Part shown: positions 53,801-63,460 of the stretch, piece by piece
How positions within the stretch are numbered: position 1 is the first letter of the stretch
Layout: the number at the start of each line of letters is the position of its first letter
Assembly: GCA_903819975.1 (NCBI GenBank)
Contig: CAIJFI010000008.1
Location: forward strand, 1 to 64,000
DNA from: an uncultured Bacteroidota bacterium
GTDB lineage: Bacteria; Bacteroidota; Bacteroidia; Chitinophagales; Chitinophagaceae
Direction of reading: 5' to 3'
DNA: 64,000 nt
Notes under the pieces: generated by a model
Databases searched by the model: none
What the model was told of the DNA's origin: nothing
The model's input: only the letters and a program-made list of their open reading frames with translations
Translations under genes and position numbers: made by a program

Positions 53801-54262
53801 ATGTCTGCATTTAATTATACGCAATTGTCTAAACTGTTTACATATCAAAAAGCCGACAAGCTAAAGAGTAGAAAGCAAACTCAATATTTGTTTTCGAAAG
53901 GGCAGTCTATGAATGCATTTCCTATTAAATTAATTTACACCATAGAATCTGCAACTGATTTAAGTGCCGATTATAATGTAGCAGCAATTATTTCAAATGG
54001 TGTATTGCAAACTGGAGTAGGGGCACCCAGCAGAACTTTTAGAAAAGCAGTTGCGCGTAATAGAGTAAAACGTTTGTTACGCGAAGGCTATCGTTTAGAG
54101 AAGCCTGAATTCCTTTCCCATGCTGTATTACAAGGAAAAAGAGTTAATTTATTTTTTTTATATACCGATGCTACTGTTTTAACACAATCAGCTATCCAAG
54201 AAAAAATAAAACAACTTTTGACAAGACTTTCTGAAAAATTAAATGACTTAAGTAACAAGTAA
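53801..54262 (+). CDS. rnpA: Ribonuclease P protein component
   Basis: 153 residues. The RNR-type motif region reads [17 protein letters not shown], with the N-terminal [17 protein letters not shown]. The first 12 residues look extra compared with E. coli, so an inner start is possible. It is the protein subunit of RNase P for 5' tRNA processing. yidD starts one base after its stop. Confidence 0.94.
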   Translation: MSAFNYTQLSKLFTYQKADKLKSRKQTQYLFSKGQSMNAFPIKLIYTIESATDLSADYNVAAIISNGVLQTGVGAPSRTFRKAVARNRVKRLLREGYRLEKPEFLSHAVLQGKRVNLFFLYTDATVLTQSAIQEKIKQLLTRLSEKLNDLSNK

Positions 54263-54263
54263 A

Positions 54264-54497
54264 ATGAAGCCGTTTAAGAAAATTATTGCATTTCCTTTTC
54301 TTGTACTTATTCGATTTTATCAGTATGCGCTTTCTCCTTATTTAGGTGGAAGCAAATGCAGGTATACTCCAACCTGTTCTCAATATACTTTGGAAGCAAT
54401 TCAAAAATATGGTCCTATTAAAGGAATTTATTTAGGAGCTAAGCGTTTAAGTAAATGTCATCCTGGTGGTGGTCATGGATATGATCCGGTCCCATAA
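54264..54497 (+). CDS. yidD: Membrane protein insertion efficiency factor YidD
   Basis: 77 residues, all of the YidD family ([48 protein letters not shown]). It helps YidC. It follows rnpA. Confidence 0.97.
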   Translation: MKPFKKIIAFPFLVLIRFYQYALSPYLGGSKCRYTPTCSQYTLEAIQKYGPIKGIYLGAKRLSKCHPGGGHGYDPVP

Positions 54498-54521
54498 TTT
54501 AACATTCATTCCGTTGCATAA

Positions 54522-54556
54522 AAAAAACCGCCCCTTTATTAGAGAGACGGTTTATT
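54522..54556. terminator. Weak bidirectional terminator
   Basis: AAACCG and CGGTTT arms with an imperfect inner stem, flanked by A and T runs, between yidD and the convergent SOD gene. Confidence 0.5.
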
Positions 54557-54592
54557 ATTTTAATGATTATTGCTAATCACTTTATTGTATTT

Positions 54593-55198
54593 TTATTTTG
54601 CTGCTGCAAAACGATCAGCAACAACAGCCCAGTTTACTACATTCCAAAATGCTGCTAAATAGTCAGCTCTTCTGTTTTGATATTTTAAGTAGTAAGCATG
54701 CTCCCAAACGTCCGCTCCTAATAATGGAGTTCCTTTAACTTCGGCAACATCCATTAAAGGATTGTCCTGATTTGGAGTAGAACTAACTTCTAACTTACCA
54801 TCTTTTACAATTAACCAAGCCCAACCGCTACCAAAACGAGTCATACCCGCAGCAGCAAACTTTTCTTTGAATGCATCAAAGCTTCCAAAAGCTGCAGTAA
54901 TTGCATCTCCCAAAGCGCCTGTAGGTGTTCCGCCTGCGTTTGGTGCTAAACTAGCCCAGAAAAAGCTATGGTTCCAGTGACCACCACCGTTATTTCTAAC
55001 AGCAGGGCTGATAGTACCAGCAACTGCTACTAATTCCTCAATACTCTTGCCTTCGTTTGGAGTCCCAGCAACAGCTTTGTTTAAATTGTCTACATATGCT
55101 TGATGGTGCTTTCCATGATGGATTTGCATTGTTAATGTATCAAAATGAGGTTCTAATGCTTCGTGTGCGTATGGTAACGCTGGTAAAGTAAATGACAT
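54593..55198 (-). CDS. Fe/Mn superoxide dismutase
   Basis: 201 residues. His of [16 protein letters not shown], His of [11 protein letters not shown], and Asp and His of [18 protein letters not shown] are the metal ligands. FWNVVNW and the GGGHWN context fit either metal. It removes superoxide. It is monocistronic by orientation and followed by a weak terminator. Confidence 0.96.
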   Translation of the reverse strand: MSFTLPALPYAHEALEPHFDTLTMQIHHGKHHQAYVDNLNKAVAGTPNEGKSIEELVAVAGTISPAVRNNGGGHWNHSFFWASLAPNAGGTPTGALGDAITAAFGSFDAFKEKFAAAGMTRFGSGWAWLIVKDGKLEVSSTPNQDNPLMDVAEVKGTPLLGADVWEHAYYLKYQNRRADYLAAFWNVVNWAVVADRFAAAK

Positions 55199-55326
55199 AT
55201 TATTTTATTTATTTGTTTCTTGAATGAGGCTCAAAATTACACCCCTTTCCCGGAATTAAACGAAGGCAGGGCATTTTTTCCCTATTTAGAAAGTTAAATT
55301 TTACAAACAATAAAAAATGGATGACC

Positions 55327-55767
55327 TTATCGTTTTGCTTTAAAAAATGCCTGCATGAGCGCGGCACATTCTTCTTGTAGTATGCCACCTTCAATTGTTG
55401 TGGCAGGGTGGAACGGATTTTTTTCAGTCACACGTCGGTAACTATTCTTTTCATCGTAGGCACCAAATACAATATGGCCAATTTTGTTCCAATACAATGC
55501 ACCTGCACACATTAAGCAGGGTTCTACAGTTACGTATAATGTTGCTTCGGGTAAATATTTGGATTGCAAACTTTCGCATGCACTTGTAATTGCTAAAATT
55601 TCGGCATGTGCAGTTACGTCTTTTAATAATTGTACTTGGTTATGTCCTTTTGCAACTATTTTTCCATGCATCACAACTACAGCACCAACTGGTACTTCAT
55701 CAACGTCAAAGGCCCTCTGTGCTTGCACGAGGGCCTGACGCATAAATTGTTCATGAATATTATCCAC
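55327..55767 (-). CDS. tadA: tRNA adenosine deaminase
   Basis: 146 residues. The zinc-binding HAE motif (TAHAEILAI) and PCLMCAG (two Cys ligands) are seen, with the GAYDEKNSYRRV text typical of TadA. It turns A34 into inosine in tRNA-Arg(ACG). 128 bases separate it from the SOD gene. A DUF1080 gene lies upstream on the same strand. Confidence 0.93.
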   Translation of the reverse strand: MDNIHEQFMRQALVQAQRAFDVDEVPVGAVVVMHGKIVAKGHNQVQLLKDVTAHAEILAITSACESLQSKYLPEATLYVTVEPCLMCAGALYWNKIGHIVFGAYDEKNSYRRVTEKNPFHPATTIEGGILQEECAALMQAFFKAKR

Positions 55768-55773
55768 TAAATA

Positions 55774-56469
55774 TTATAATTTTTGGATTCTAATATTTCT
55801 GAATGAAACTTCATTGCCATGATCTTGTAATGCAATGTGTCCTGAGAATACTTTTCCGAAATCAGGTGATTCTCCTTTAGCAAACTTTGATCTTCTAATT
55901 AATTCTTTCCAAGCATCATCTCCTAAATGTGTATTAACAACAGTCACGTCATTCATCTTTAATTCTAATACTCCTTTACTTGAAATGATATCTACTTTGT
56001 TCCATTGCTCATAAGGTTTAACATAACCTTCCTTGCCAACAATTAAGTCGTATAAATTTCCTGCACGATGACTAATTATTTTTGCATCCGGATGTCCATC
56101 ATTATCTAGCACTTGCATCTCAGGGCCTGAATGCCAAGTGTTATCATATTTTGCAGGATTGTCCTGTACAAAAAAGATAATACCACTATTCCCATTCTTA
56201 GAAATCTTCCATTCTAATTGTAAATGAAACTCATTATAACCTTCGTTGGTTACAAGATCTCCGCCGCCTTTTCCATCTACTTTTGCTGTAGGGTCTAATA
56301 TAAGTGATCCGTCAACTGCTTTCCATGCAGCTCCTGCAGTTTTTTCGCCATAGCTATGCCAGCCATTGGTTGTTTTTCCATCAAATAAGGAGATCCATTT
56401 TTCTTGTGCATTAACTTGAATGCAAACAAGTGAAGTGAATAAAGCAAGTACTAATGTTTTCATAAGCAA
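55774..56469 (-). CDS. 3-keto-disaccharide hydrolase (DUF1080)
   Basis: 231 residues. Signal peptide (LVLALFTSLVCIQVNAQ; the start may be M3 at 56463), then the DUF1080 jelly roll: KWISLFDGKTTNGWHSYGE, GYNEFHLQLEWKISKNGNSGIIFFVQD, and HIALQDHGNEVSFRNIRIQ. This family cleaves 3-keto glycosides in Bacteroidota. Its neighbours are a cytochrome c, two TIM-barrel proteins, a Gfo/Idh enzyme and a GMC oxidoreductase, which together support that role. Confidence 0.9.
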   Translation of the reverse strand: MLMKTLVLALFTSLVCIQVNAQEKWISLFDGKTTNGWHSYGEKTAGAAWKAVDGSLILDPTAKVDGKGGGDLVTNEGYNEFHLQLEWKISKNGNSGIIFFVQDNPAKYDNTWHSGPEMQVLDNDGHPDAKIISHRAGNLYDLIVGKEGYVKPYEQWNKVDIISSKGVLELKMNDVTVVNTHLGDDAWKELIRRSKFAKGESPDFGKVFSGHIALQDHGNEVSFRNIRIQKL

Positions 56470-56486
56470 TCGTTGTGTTTAAGATC

Positions 56487-56870
56487 CTATTTTTTTAAAA
56501 GTAATACATATTTTACCATCGCCTCTGCATCTTCTTGTTTAAGTGCAGGGTGCGGTGTCATTGGGATTGCGCCCCAAACACCACTACCGCCCTTCATAAT
56601 TTTTTCAGCTAACATTTTTATAGTTGCATCGCTATTATCGTATTTCGCTGCAACATCCTTGTATGCAGGCCCAATATTTTTTTCATTTGCTTTATGACAA
56701 GTCAAACAATCGTTCTTCCCAATTAATTCCAATCCTTTTGTATAGTCTGGATTAGATGATAATGAACTAGTAGCTGATGTAGCTGTTGCGTCTACAGTTT
56801 TGTTATCCTTATTTCCACCACATGCTATTAATGCAGCTACAACCACAATTGTTCCTAAAACCTTTTTCAT
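56487..56870 (-). CDS. Lipoprotein cytochrome c
   Basis: 127 residues. Lipobox at VVVAALIAC, then a single haem motif CLTCH in the middle, and Met in IPMTPHP as the probable second ligand. It could accept electrons from the GMC dehydrogenase nearby, as LacB does in Caulobacter. Located in the periplasm, membrane-tethered. Confidence 0.9.
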   Translation of the reverse strand: MKKVLGTIVVVAALIACGGNKDNKTVDATATSATSSLSSNPDYTKGLELIGKNDCLTCHKANEKNIGPAYKDVAAKYDNSDATIKMLAEKIMKGGSGVWGAIPMTPHPALKQEDAEAMVKYVLLLKK

Positions 56871-56899
56871 ACTTTAATTTTTATTAGTTTATGATTTGA

Positions 56900-57955
56900 T
56901 TATTGAATGCCCAATATTTTTTTGTTAAATGCCTCATCCGATCCAGTGCTTGCAAAATCATCAAAAGCTTTTTCGGTAACTTTAATGATATTGTTTTGAA
57001 TAAACACTGCACCTTCGGCTGCCCCAACTTCTGGATGTTTTAAGCAACATTCCCATTCCATAACAGCCCATCCTTTATAGTCATATGCCGCCAATTTGCT
57101 AAAGATACTTTTAAAATCAACCTGACCATCACCAAGCGATCTAAAACGTCCAGCACGATCTATCCAATTTTGATAACCGCCATATACACCTTGCTTTGCG
57201 GAAGGATTAAATTCAGCATCTTTTACATGGAACATTTTGATGCGCTCATGAAAAGCGTCAATGTATCCCAAATAATCCATGCATTGTAAAACTAAATGTG
57301 AGGGATCATATAATAAACATGCGCGTGGATGTTGATGCACTTTTTCTAAAAACATTTCATATGAAACACCATCATGTAAATCTTCACCAGGATGAATTTC
57401 ATAACATAAGTCAACGCCTACTTTATCATATTCATTTAATATAGGCATCCATCTTTTTGCTAATTCTTCAAATCCTGTTTCAACCAATCCTGCAGGGCGT
57501 TGTGGCCAAGGATAAACAGTATGCCATAACAATGCTCCACTAAAAGTTGCAGATGCATTAAGTCCTAAATTTTGTGAAGCTTTTGCAGCATATTTTAATT
57601 GTTGCACTGCCCACTCGGTTCTTGCTTTTGAATTGCCACGAACTTCGACAGGTGCAAATCCATCAAACTGCGCATCATATGCTGGGTGAACCGCAACCAA
57701 TTGACCTTGTAAATGTGTAGACAATTCTGTTATTTCTAAACCCGCAGCATTTACGATGCCTTTAATTTCGTCGGCATATGTTTTACTTTCTGCGGCTTTT
57801 TGCAAATTGATACATCTTGCATCCCAACTAGGAATTTGAACTCCTTTGAAACCCAATCCGGCTGCCCATTTACAAATACCTTCTAAAGTATTAAATGGGG
57901 CAACGTCGCCCATGAATTGAGCTAAAAATATACCTGGTCCTTTTACTGTTGTCAT
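56900..57955 (-). CDS. Sugar phosphate isomerase/epimerase family protein
   Basis: 351 residues of the xylose isomerase-like TIM barrel: GIFLAQFMGDVAPFNTLEGICKWAAGLGFKGVQIPSWD, EIHPGEDLHDGVSYEMFLEKV, ACLLYDPSHLVLQ, HVKDAEFNPSA and WAVMEWECCL are metal-binding or core strands. No signal peptide, so it is cytoplasmic. In the 3-keto-sugar cluster it could isomerise a keto sugar; substrate unknown. Confidence 0.88.
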   Translation of the reverse strand: MTTVKGPGIFLAQFMGDVAPFNTLEGICKWAAGLGFKGVQIPSWDARCINLQKAAESKTYADEIKGIVNAAGLEITELSTHLQGQLVAVHPAYDAQFDGFAPVEVRGNSKARTEWAVQQLKYAAKASQNLGLNASATFSGALLWHTVYPWPQRPAGLVETGFEELAKRWMPILNEYDKVGVDLCYEIHPGEDLHDGVSYEMFLEKVHQHPRACLLYDPSHLVLQCMDYLGYIDAFHERIKMFHVKDAEFNPSAKQGVYGGYQNWIDRAGRFRSLGDGQVDFKSIFSKLAAYDYKGWAVMEWECCLKHPEVGAAEGAVFIQNNIIKVTEKAFDDFASTGSDEAFNKKILGIQ

Positions 57956-57978
57956 TTATTATATTTTATTTACGTTGA

Positions 57979-59136
57979 TTATAAAACGTAAGGAGTCCAT
58001 TTTTTATCTGAATGTGCCGATGCAACTACATTATCGATAAATGCCATACCTCTTAAGCCGTCTTCAATACCAGGAAAATCTAACATTTCCGGAGTTGGAG
58101 TAGTGCCATCTATTTTGCAACCTAGTGTTAAGGCAAAGTTGCGATAGATATTTGCAAATGCTTCTAGGTATCCTTCTGGGTGACCAGCCGGAGTGCGACA
58201 GTTGTGAGATGCTGCTTTATATAAATGTGCACTGCCTGCTCTTAAAATTTGTGTAGGTGCATCTAGCCATTTTACAATTAATGAATTGGGCTCATGTTGG
58301 AACCATTCTATCCCTCCTTTTTCACCATATACTCTAATTTTTAATGCATTCTCTTCACCCGCTGCAACCTGTGATGCCATTAATACACCTTTAGCGCCGT
58401 TATCAAATTTTAACATCACTGCACCGTCGTCATCCATTACACGACCTTCCACTAAAGTGTTTAATTCGGCACAGATATCTGTAATTTTAGAACCTGTTAC
58501 ATATTCTGATAAATGTGCTGCATGTGTGCCAATGTCACCCATTACAGAGCTTTTACCCGATTTCTTAGGATCCGTTCTCCATGCGGCTTGTGCGTTACCT
58601 TCTCTTTCCGAAAGTTTGCTTAACCAGCCTTGTGGATATTCCACCCATACCTTGCGGATTTTTCCTAATTGCCCCTCTTTTATCATTGCTTTTGCTTGCT
58701 TAACCATTGGATAACCCGAATAAGTATGTGTCAAACAAAGTGTGAGTCCAGTTTCGTCTAATTTCTTTTTTAATTGTTTTGCTTCGTCTAATGAAAATGT
58801 AATTGGCTTTTCAATAACTACATTAAAACCATAATCTAATGCCATCATGGCTGGTGCAAAATGAGCAAAGTTGGGAGTAACAATGGTAACAAAATCCATA
58901 CGTTCGTTTGCTGGCAAAGCAGCTTCGGCTTTGATCATTTCTTCGTAGGTAAGATACGTTCTTGATTCAGGCAAGAATAATGCTTTGCCTGAGGTAATAG
59001 CAATTTCTGGATTAATACTTAGCGCTCCACAACAAATTTCTATTAAACCATCCATGTTTGCTGCTAAGCGGTGAATGGCGCCAATAAAGGCATCTTGGCC
59101 ACCACCGACCATGCCCATGCGAAGTTTTCTATTCAT
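57979..59136 (-). CDS. Gfo/Idh/MocA family oxidoreductase
   Basis: 385 residues. Rossmann start MGMVGGGQDAFIGAIHRLAA, the EKPITFSLDEAK catalytic Lys region, and GDIGTHAAHLSEYVTG in the dimer part. Such enzymes reduce or oxidise sugars with NAD(P). It is first in the leftward cluster unit, 23 bases before the TIM-barrel gene, and a -7 box TACTTTTG lies at 59200-59193. Confidence 0.92.
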   Translation of the reverse strand: MNRKLRMGMVGGGQDAFIGAIHRLAANMDGLIEICCGALSINPEIAITSGKALFLPESRTYLTYEEMIKAEAALPANERMDFVTIVTPNFAHFAPAMMALDYGFNVVIEKPITFSLDEAKQLKKKLDETGLTLCLTHTYSGYPMVKQAKAMIKEGQLGKIRKVWVEYPQGWLSKLSEREGNAQAAWRTDPKKSGKSSVMGDIGTHAAHLSEYVTGSKITDICAELNTLVEGRVMDDDGAVMLKFDNGAKGVLMASQVAAGEENALKIRVYGEKGGIEWFQHEPNSLIVKWLDAPTQILRAGSAHLYKAASHNCRTPAGHPEGYLEAFANIYRNFALTLGCKIDGTTPTPEMLDFPGIEDGLRGMAFIDNVVASAHSDKKWTPYVL

Positions 59137-59192
59137 TTTTTTAATGCAATTTTTAGCTTGACAATCATTTTATTGTGTCATAACAATACTTT

Positions 59193-59200
59193 CAAAAGTA
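59193..59200 (-). promoter_or_regulatory. -7 promoter box of the leftward sugar cluster
   Basis: The minus strand reads TACTTTTG (TAnnTTTG), 56 bases upstream of the Gfo/Idh start. The 59137-59328 region is a divergent intergenic space. Confidence 0.4.
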
Positions 59201-59328
59201 CACATTAGCAATTTCCCTCTATTTTCTCAAAAAACCCCATTTTTTCGTCAAAAATATTTCAAAAGAACGCAAATAAAATTTACATTTAACCAACGATTGC
59301 TTATTACTAAACTTACTATTTTCTTGCC

Positions 59329-60225
59329 ATGTCATCTTCTGTAAATAGACGAAATTTAATTAAACAAGTTTTAACCGGTTCCGCTGCTTTGGCTGCCGGC
59401 GTGGCTTTGCCGAAATCGGTTTTAGCTTCGGTTGCACAAGCACATGCTAATGGTAAATTAAAAGGAAACATCAATCATTCTGTTTGTAGATGGTGTTATA
59501 GTGACATGCAGTTAGAAGATTTGTGCAAAGTGGTTAATGAAATTGGATTTAATGCAATTGATTTATTAAAACCTAGCGAATGGCCCATTGCAAAAAAGTA
59601 TGGGTTAGATTGCTCCATGTGCTATACTGCTGGTGAGACTAGCTTAACCAAAGGGTGGAATGATTTAAAAAACCATGATTGGTTAATTAAAGATTATTTG
59701 GAAGGCATACAATTAGTTGCCGCTGCTGGGTATAAAAATTTAATTTGTTTTGCTGGTAATAGAAATGGAATGGATGACGAAACAGGTTTACAAAACTGTG
59801 TGACTGGTTTAAAACAAATTATGCCATTGGCTGAAAAATTAGGGGTGACCATTCAAATAGAATTGTTTAATTCAAGAATTGATCATAAAGATTATATGGG
59901 AGATAAATCTGCTTGGGGGATTGAACTTTGCAAGCGTTTAGGTTCTCCGAATTTTAAAATACTTTTTGACATTTATCATATGCAAATAGACGAGGGTGAC
60001 ATTATTCGTTCTATACAAGACAATCATCAATACTTTGGACACTATCATACAGCAGGTGTTCCAGGTCGACACGAGATTGATGAACGTCAAGAATTATATT
60101 ATCCTGCAATTATGCGTGCCATTGTAGCTACTGGATATAAAGGATATGTGGCACAAGAATTTATGCCAAAAGATACCGATCATATTGCCTCATTAAAAAC
60201 TGCAATCAGAATTTGCGACGTTTAA
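59329..60225 (+). CDS. Exported TIM-barrel protein (hydroxypyruvate isomerase-like)
   Basis: 298 residues. A twin-arginine-like signal (VNRRNLIKQVLTGSAALAAGVALP) precedes a hydroxypyruvate isomerase-like barrel: NHSVCRWCYSDMQLEDLCKVVNEIGFNAIDLL, IQIELFNSRIDHKDYMGD, KILFDIYHMQI and AQEFMPKDTDH. Export suggests action on sugars or acids in the periplasm. It is the first gene of the rightward unit, 66 bases before the GMC gene. Confidence 0.85.
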   Translation: MSSSVNRRNLIKQVLTGSAALAAGVALPKSVLASVAQAHANGKLKGNINHSVCRWCYSDMQLEDLCKVVNEIGFNAIDLLKPSEWPIAKKYGLDCSMCYTAGETSLTKGWNDLKNHDWLIKDYLEGIQLVAAAGYKNLICFAGNRNGMDDETGLQNCVTGLKQIMPLAEKLGVTIQIELFNSRIDHKDYMGDKSAWGIELCKRLGSPNFKILFDIYHMQIDEGDIIRSIQDNHQYFGHYHTAGVPGRHEIDERQELYYPAIMRAIVATGYKGYVAQEFMPKDTDHIASLKTAIRICDV

Positions 60226-60290
60226 TTTAAAATAGTTAATACAAGATTTTTTAAAAATACAATTTCAACACACAAATAAAATTCAAGAAA

Positions 60291-61970
60291 ATGGCGGGAC
60301 AACAGTATGACGCAATTGTCGTAGGATCTGGAATTAGCGGCGGTTGGGCAGCAAAAGAACTTACCGAAAAAGGATTAAAGGTTTTAATGTTAGAGCGCGG
60401 TAGAAATATCGAGCATATCAAAGACTATGTGAATGCAAATAAAGAAGCTTGGGAGTTTCCACATCGTGGTGGTAGAACGCAACAAATGATTCAAGATTAT
60501 CCTGTATTAAAAAGAGACTATCCTTTGAATGAAACCAATTTGGATTATTGGTGTGTTGACAAGGAAAGTCCTTATACCGAAACCAAACGTTTTGATTGGT
60601 TTAGAGGTTACCATGTTGGAGGTCGTTCTTTAATGTGGGGTCGTCAAAGTTACCGTTGGTCTGATTTGGATTTTGAAGCCAATGGAAAAGAAGGTATTGC
60701 TGTTGATTGGCCAGTACGTTACAAGGACATTGCACCTTGGTATGATTATGTAGAAAAATTTGCAGGCATTAGCGGTAATCGAGATGGATTGGATGTTTTA
60801 CCTGATGGCCAGTTTTTACCTCCAATGGATTTAACATGTGTAGAGAAAGATGTTGCCGAAAGAATTAAAAAAGAATTTAAAGGGGAGCGCCATTTAATTA
60901 TTGGACGTACTGCAAATATTACAGTCCCACACGGTGGTCGTCCTGGTTGTCAGTTTAGAAATAAATGTTGGTTGGGCTGTCCATTTGGCGGCTACTTTAG
61001 CACCCAGTCTTCTACATTACCTGCTGCAATGGCAACTGGCAATTTAACATTAAGACCTTGGAGTATTGTAACTGAAGTTAAATACGATAAAGATAAAAAA
61101 CGTGCAACAGGTGTAGTGGTTTTAGATGCTGAAACAAATAAAACTATTGAATACAGTGCAAAAATTATTTTCATAAACGCCTCTACATTAAACAGCACTT
61201 GGTTGTTGATGAATTCTGCAACTGATGTTTGGGAAGGTGGATTAGGAAGTAGTTCAAATGCATTGGGTAAAAATTTAATGGATCACCATTTAGGTATTGG
61301 TGCTGGTGGTTTAGTAGAAGGTTACGAAGATCAATATACTTTTGGTCGTCGTGCAAACGGATTTTATATTCCAAGATTCCGAAATGTTGGTAATGATAAA
61401 CGTGATTACTTACGTGGATTTGGATACCAAGGTAGTGGTAACAGACAGCACTGGCAACATGATGTTGCTGAATTTAGCATTGGCGCTGGATTTAAAGAAG
61501 CATTAACTGAACCAGGTGTTTGGACCATTGGTATGGGTGGATTTGGTGAGATGTTACCTGATCCAACTAACAAGGTAACATTAGATAAAACAGTTAAAGA
61601 TAAGTGGGGCTTAAATGTTTTAAACATTGATTGTGAGTTAAAAGAAAACGAACTAAAAATGCGCAAAGACATTTTAACTGATGCACAAGAACTATTAGAA
61701 AGAGCAGGCGTTAAAAACGTGACCGCACACGAAGGTGATGGTACTCCAGGACGTGGTATTCATGAAATGGGTACTGCACGTATGGGTAAGGATCCAAAAA
61801 CTTCGGTGTTAAATAGTAACAATCAGGTTTGGGATGCGCCAAACGTATTTGTTACAGACGGTTCTTTTATGACAAGTGCTTCTTGTGTGAACCCATCATT
61901 AACTTATATGGCATTCACTGCTCGTGCAGTTGACTTTGCGGTAAGTGAATTGAAAAAAGGAAACTTATAA
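60291..61970 (+). CDS. GMC family oxidoreductase
   Basis: 559 residues. FAD loop AIVVGSGISGGWAAKELTEKGLKVLMLERG at the start, and the GMC C-terminal motifs IHEMGTARMG with the catalytic His, and NPSLTYMAFTARA. Similar to the large subunit of periplasmic glucoside 3-dehydrogenases, which oxidise the C3 hydroxyl of sugars. It lacks its own Tat signal, but the next gene's small subunit has one, so the complex is probably exported by it. Confidence 0.92.
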   Translation: MAGQQYDAIVVGSGISGGWAAKELTEKGLKVLMLERGRNIEHIKDYVNANKEAWEFPHRGGRTQQMIQDYPVLKRDYPLNETNLDYWCVDKESPYTETKRFDWFRGYHVGGRSLMWGRQSYRWSDLDFEANGKEGIAVDWPVRYKDIAPWYDYVEKFAGISGNRDGLDVLPDGQFLPPMDLTCVEKDVAERIKKEFKGERHLIIGRTANITVPHGGRPGCQFRNKCWLGCPFGGYFSTQSSTLPAAMATGNLTLRPWSIVTEVKYDKDKKRATGVVVLDAETNKTIEYSAKIIFINASTLNSTWLLMNSATDVWEGGLGSSSNALGKNLMDHHLGIGAGGLVEGYEDQYTFGRRANGFYIPRFRNVGNDKRDYLRGFGYQGSGNRQHWQHDVAEFSIGAGFKEALTEPGVWTIGMGGFGEMLPDPTNKVTLDKTVKDKWGLNVLNIDCELKENELKMRKDILTDAQELLERAGVKNVTAHEGDGTPGRGIHEMGTARMGKDPKTSVLNSNNQVWDAPNVFVTDGSFMTSASCVNPSLTYMAFTARAVDFAVSELKKGNL

Positions 61971-62003
61971 TTGTATTAAATAATTAATTTAAAAAATAAT
62001 TTT

Positions 62004-62570
62004 ATGATGAATAGAAGAGAGGCCTTATCAAGAGTTGCCATCATTATGGGTGGAACTGTTTTAGGTGCTGAAGCTTTTTTATCGGGTTGTAAAACCAATA
62101 CGAAAGGTGTAACATTTTCAAAAGACGATGTTGCTTTTTTAAATGAGGTAGCTGAAACTATTATTCCTGCAACAAGCACGCCAGGTGCCAAAGAAGCTAA
62201 GGTGGGTGAGTTCATGACTGTTATGGTGAATGATTGTTATGAAGAAAAAGACCAAGCTGTTTTTATGGAAGGCATGAAAAAATTGGATGAAGCTTCTAAA
62301 AAACTAAATAGCAAAAGTTTTATGGAATCTACCCCTGAACAGCGCAATGCATTATTAGTTGCCCTGGATAAAGAAGCAAAGGAATACCAAAAAGCTGCGA
62401 AGCCTGAGGATCCTAAACATTACTTTACAATGATGAAGCAATTAACTTTATCTGGTTTCTTTACTTCGGAAGTAGGCGCAACAAAAGCTTTACGTTATGT
62501 AGCAGTTCCAGGTAAGTTTGATGGTTCTTATCCATATAAAAAAGGAGATAAAGCTTGGGCTACTAGCTAA
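62004..62570 (+). CDS. Gluconate 2-dehydrogenase subunit 3 family protein
   Basis: 188 residues. A twin-arginine and lipobox start (MNRREALSRVAIIMGGTVLGAEAFLSGC) is followed by the subunit-3 text (DDVAFLNEVAETIIPATSTPGAKEAKVGEFMTVMVND, TMMKQLTLSGFFTSEVGATKAL). It chaperones or exports the GMC dehydrogenase, as LacC and the gluconate dehydrogenase small subunit do. 33 bases after the GMC gene. Confidence 0.9.
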   Translation: MMNRREALSRVAIIMGGTVLGAEAFLSGCKTNTKGVTFSKDDVAFLNEVAETIIPATSTPGAKEAKVGEFMTVMVNDCYEEKDQAVFMEGMKKLDEASKKLNSKSFMESTPEQRNALLVALDKEAKEYQKAAKPEDPKHYFTMMKQLTLSGFFTSEVGATKALRYVAVPGKFDGSYPYKKGDKAWATS

Positions 62571-62584
62571 TTAAAATAAGTATT

Positions 62585-63439
62585 ATGAACAATTCAAGAA
62601 GAGATTTTTTACGCAATTCTGCTTTAGCGGGATTGGCATTATCTATACCATTTAAGAATGAATTAATGGCAATGGCTGGAACGACTAATTCATTTGGCAT
62701 TCAACTATGGACTGTAAAAGAAGCATTGGCAAAAGATCCATTAGCTGTTTTAACACATTTGTCTAAATGTGGCTATAAGAAAATTGAAAGCTTTGAAGGA
62801 GAAAAGGGAATTTTTTGGGGAATGAAAAATACGGAATTCAAAAAACATATGGATGAATTAGGCATGAAAATTGTTTCGTCTCATTGTGATACGCTTGTGA
62901 ATTTTGAACGTAAGTGTGCAGAAGCTGCCGAGATTGGGATGAAGTATTTAATCTGTCCTCACAAAGGAGCACAAAAATCAATTGACGATTTTAAGCGATT
63001 CGCAGTGGAGTTTAATGCATGTGGTGAAACCGCTAAAAAACATGGTATACGTTTTGCTTATCATAATCACGATTATTCATTTGTTCCAATGAACGGAGAA
63101 TTACCACAGGATGTTATGATGAATAATACAAATCCTGCCACTGTTGATTTTGAAATGGACATGTATTGGACAGTTTTTGCTGGTGTGGATCCTATTGCTT
63201 ATATGGACAAGCATCCAAACCGTTTTAAATTAGTACATGTCAAAGACTTGACTAAAATTGCAACTGGTCTTGAATCTTGTATCATTGGAAAAGGAACTAT
63301 AGATTATAAATCTTTATTGCCTAAAGTTGCAAAGCGTGGCGTACAACATATGATTGTTGAACAAGAAGCTTATACTGGCACAACGGAATTAGATGCTGCA
63401 AAAGCAGATGCCGCTTATTTGAAAACTTTGAAATGGTAA
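62585..63439 (+). CDS. Exported sugar phosphate isomerase/epimerase family protein
   Basis: 284 residues. A twin-arginine start (NSRRDFLRNSALAGLALSIPF) precedes a xylose isomerase-like barrel: FGIQLWTVKEALAKDPLAVLTHLSKCGYKKIESFEGE, GIRFAYHNHDYSF, ATVDFEMDMYWTVFAGVDPIAYMDKHPNRFKLVHVKDL and MIVEQEAYTG. It is part of the same rightward unit, 14 bases after subunit 3. A terminator follows. Confidence 0.88.
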   Translation: MNNSRRDFLRNSALAGLALSIPFKNELMAMAGTTNSFGIQLWTVKEALAKDPLAVLTHLSKCGYKKIESFEGEKGIFWGMKNTEFKKHMDELGMKIVSSHCDTLVNFERKCAEAAEIGMKYLICPHKGAQKSIDDFKRFAVEFNACGETAKKHGIRFAYHNHDYSFVPMNGELPQDVMMNNTNPATVDFEMDMYWTVFAGVDPIAYMDKHPNRFKLVHVKDLTKIATGLESCIIGKGTIDYKSLLPKVAKRGVQHMIVEQEAYTGTTELDAAKADAAYLKTLKW

Positions 63440-63460
63440 ATTAGTAACTGTCTTTTATAA

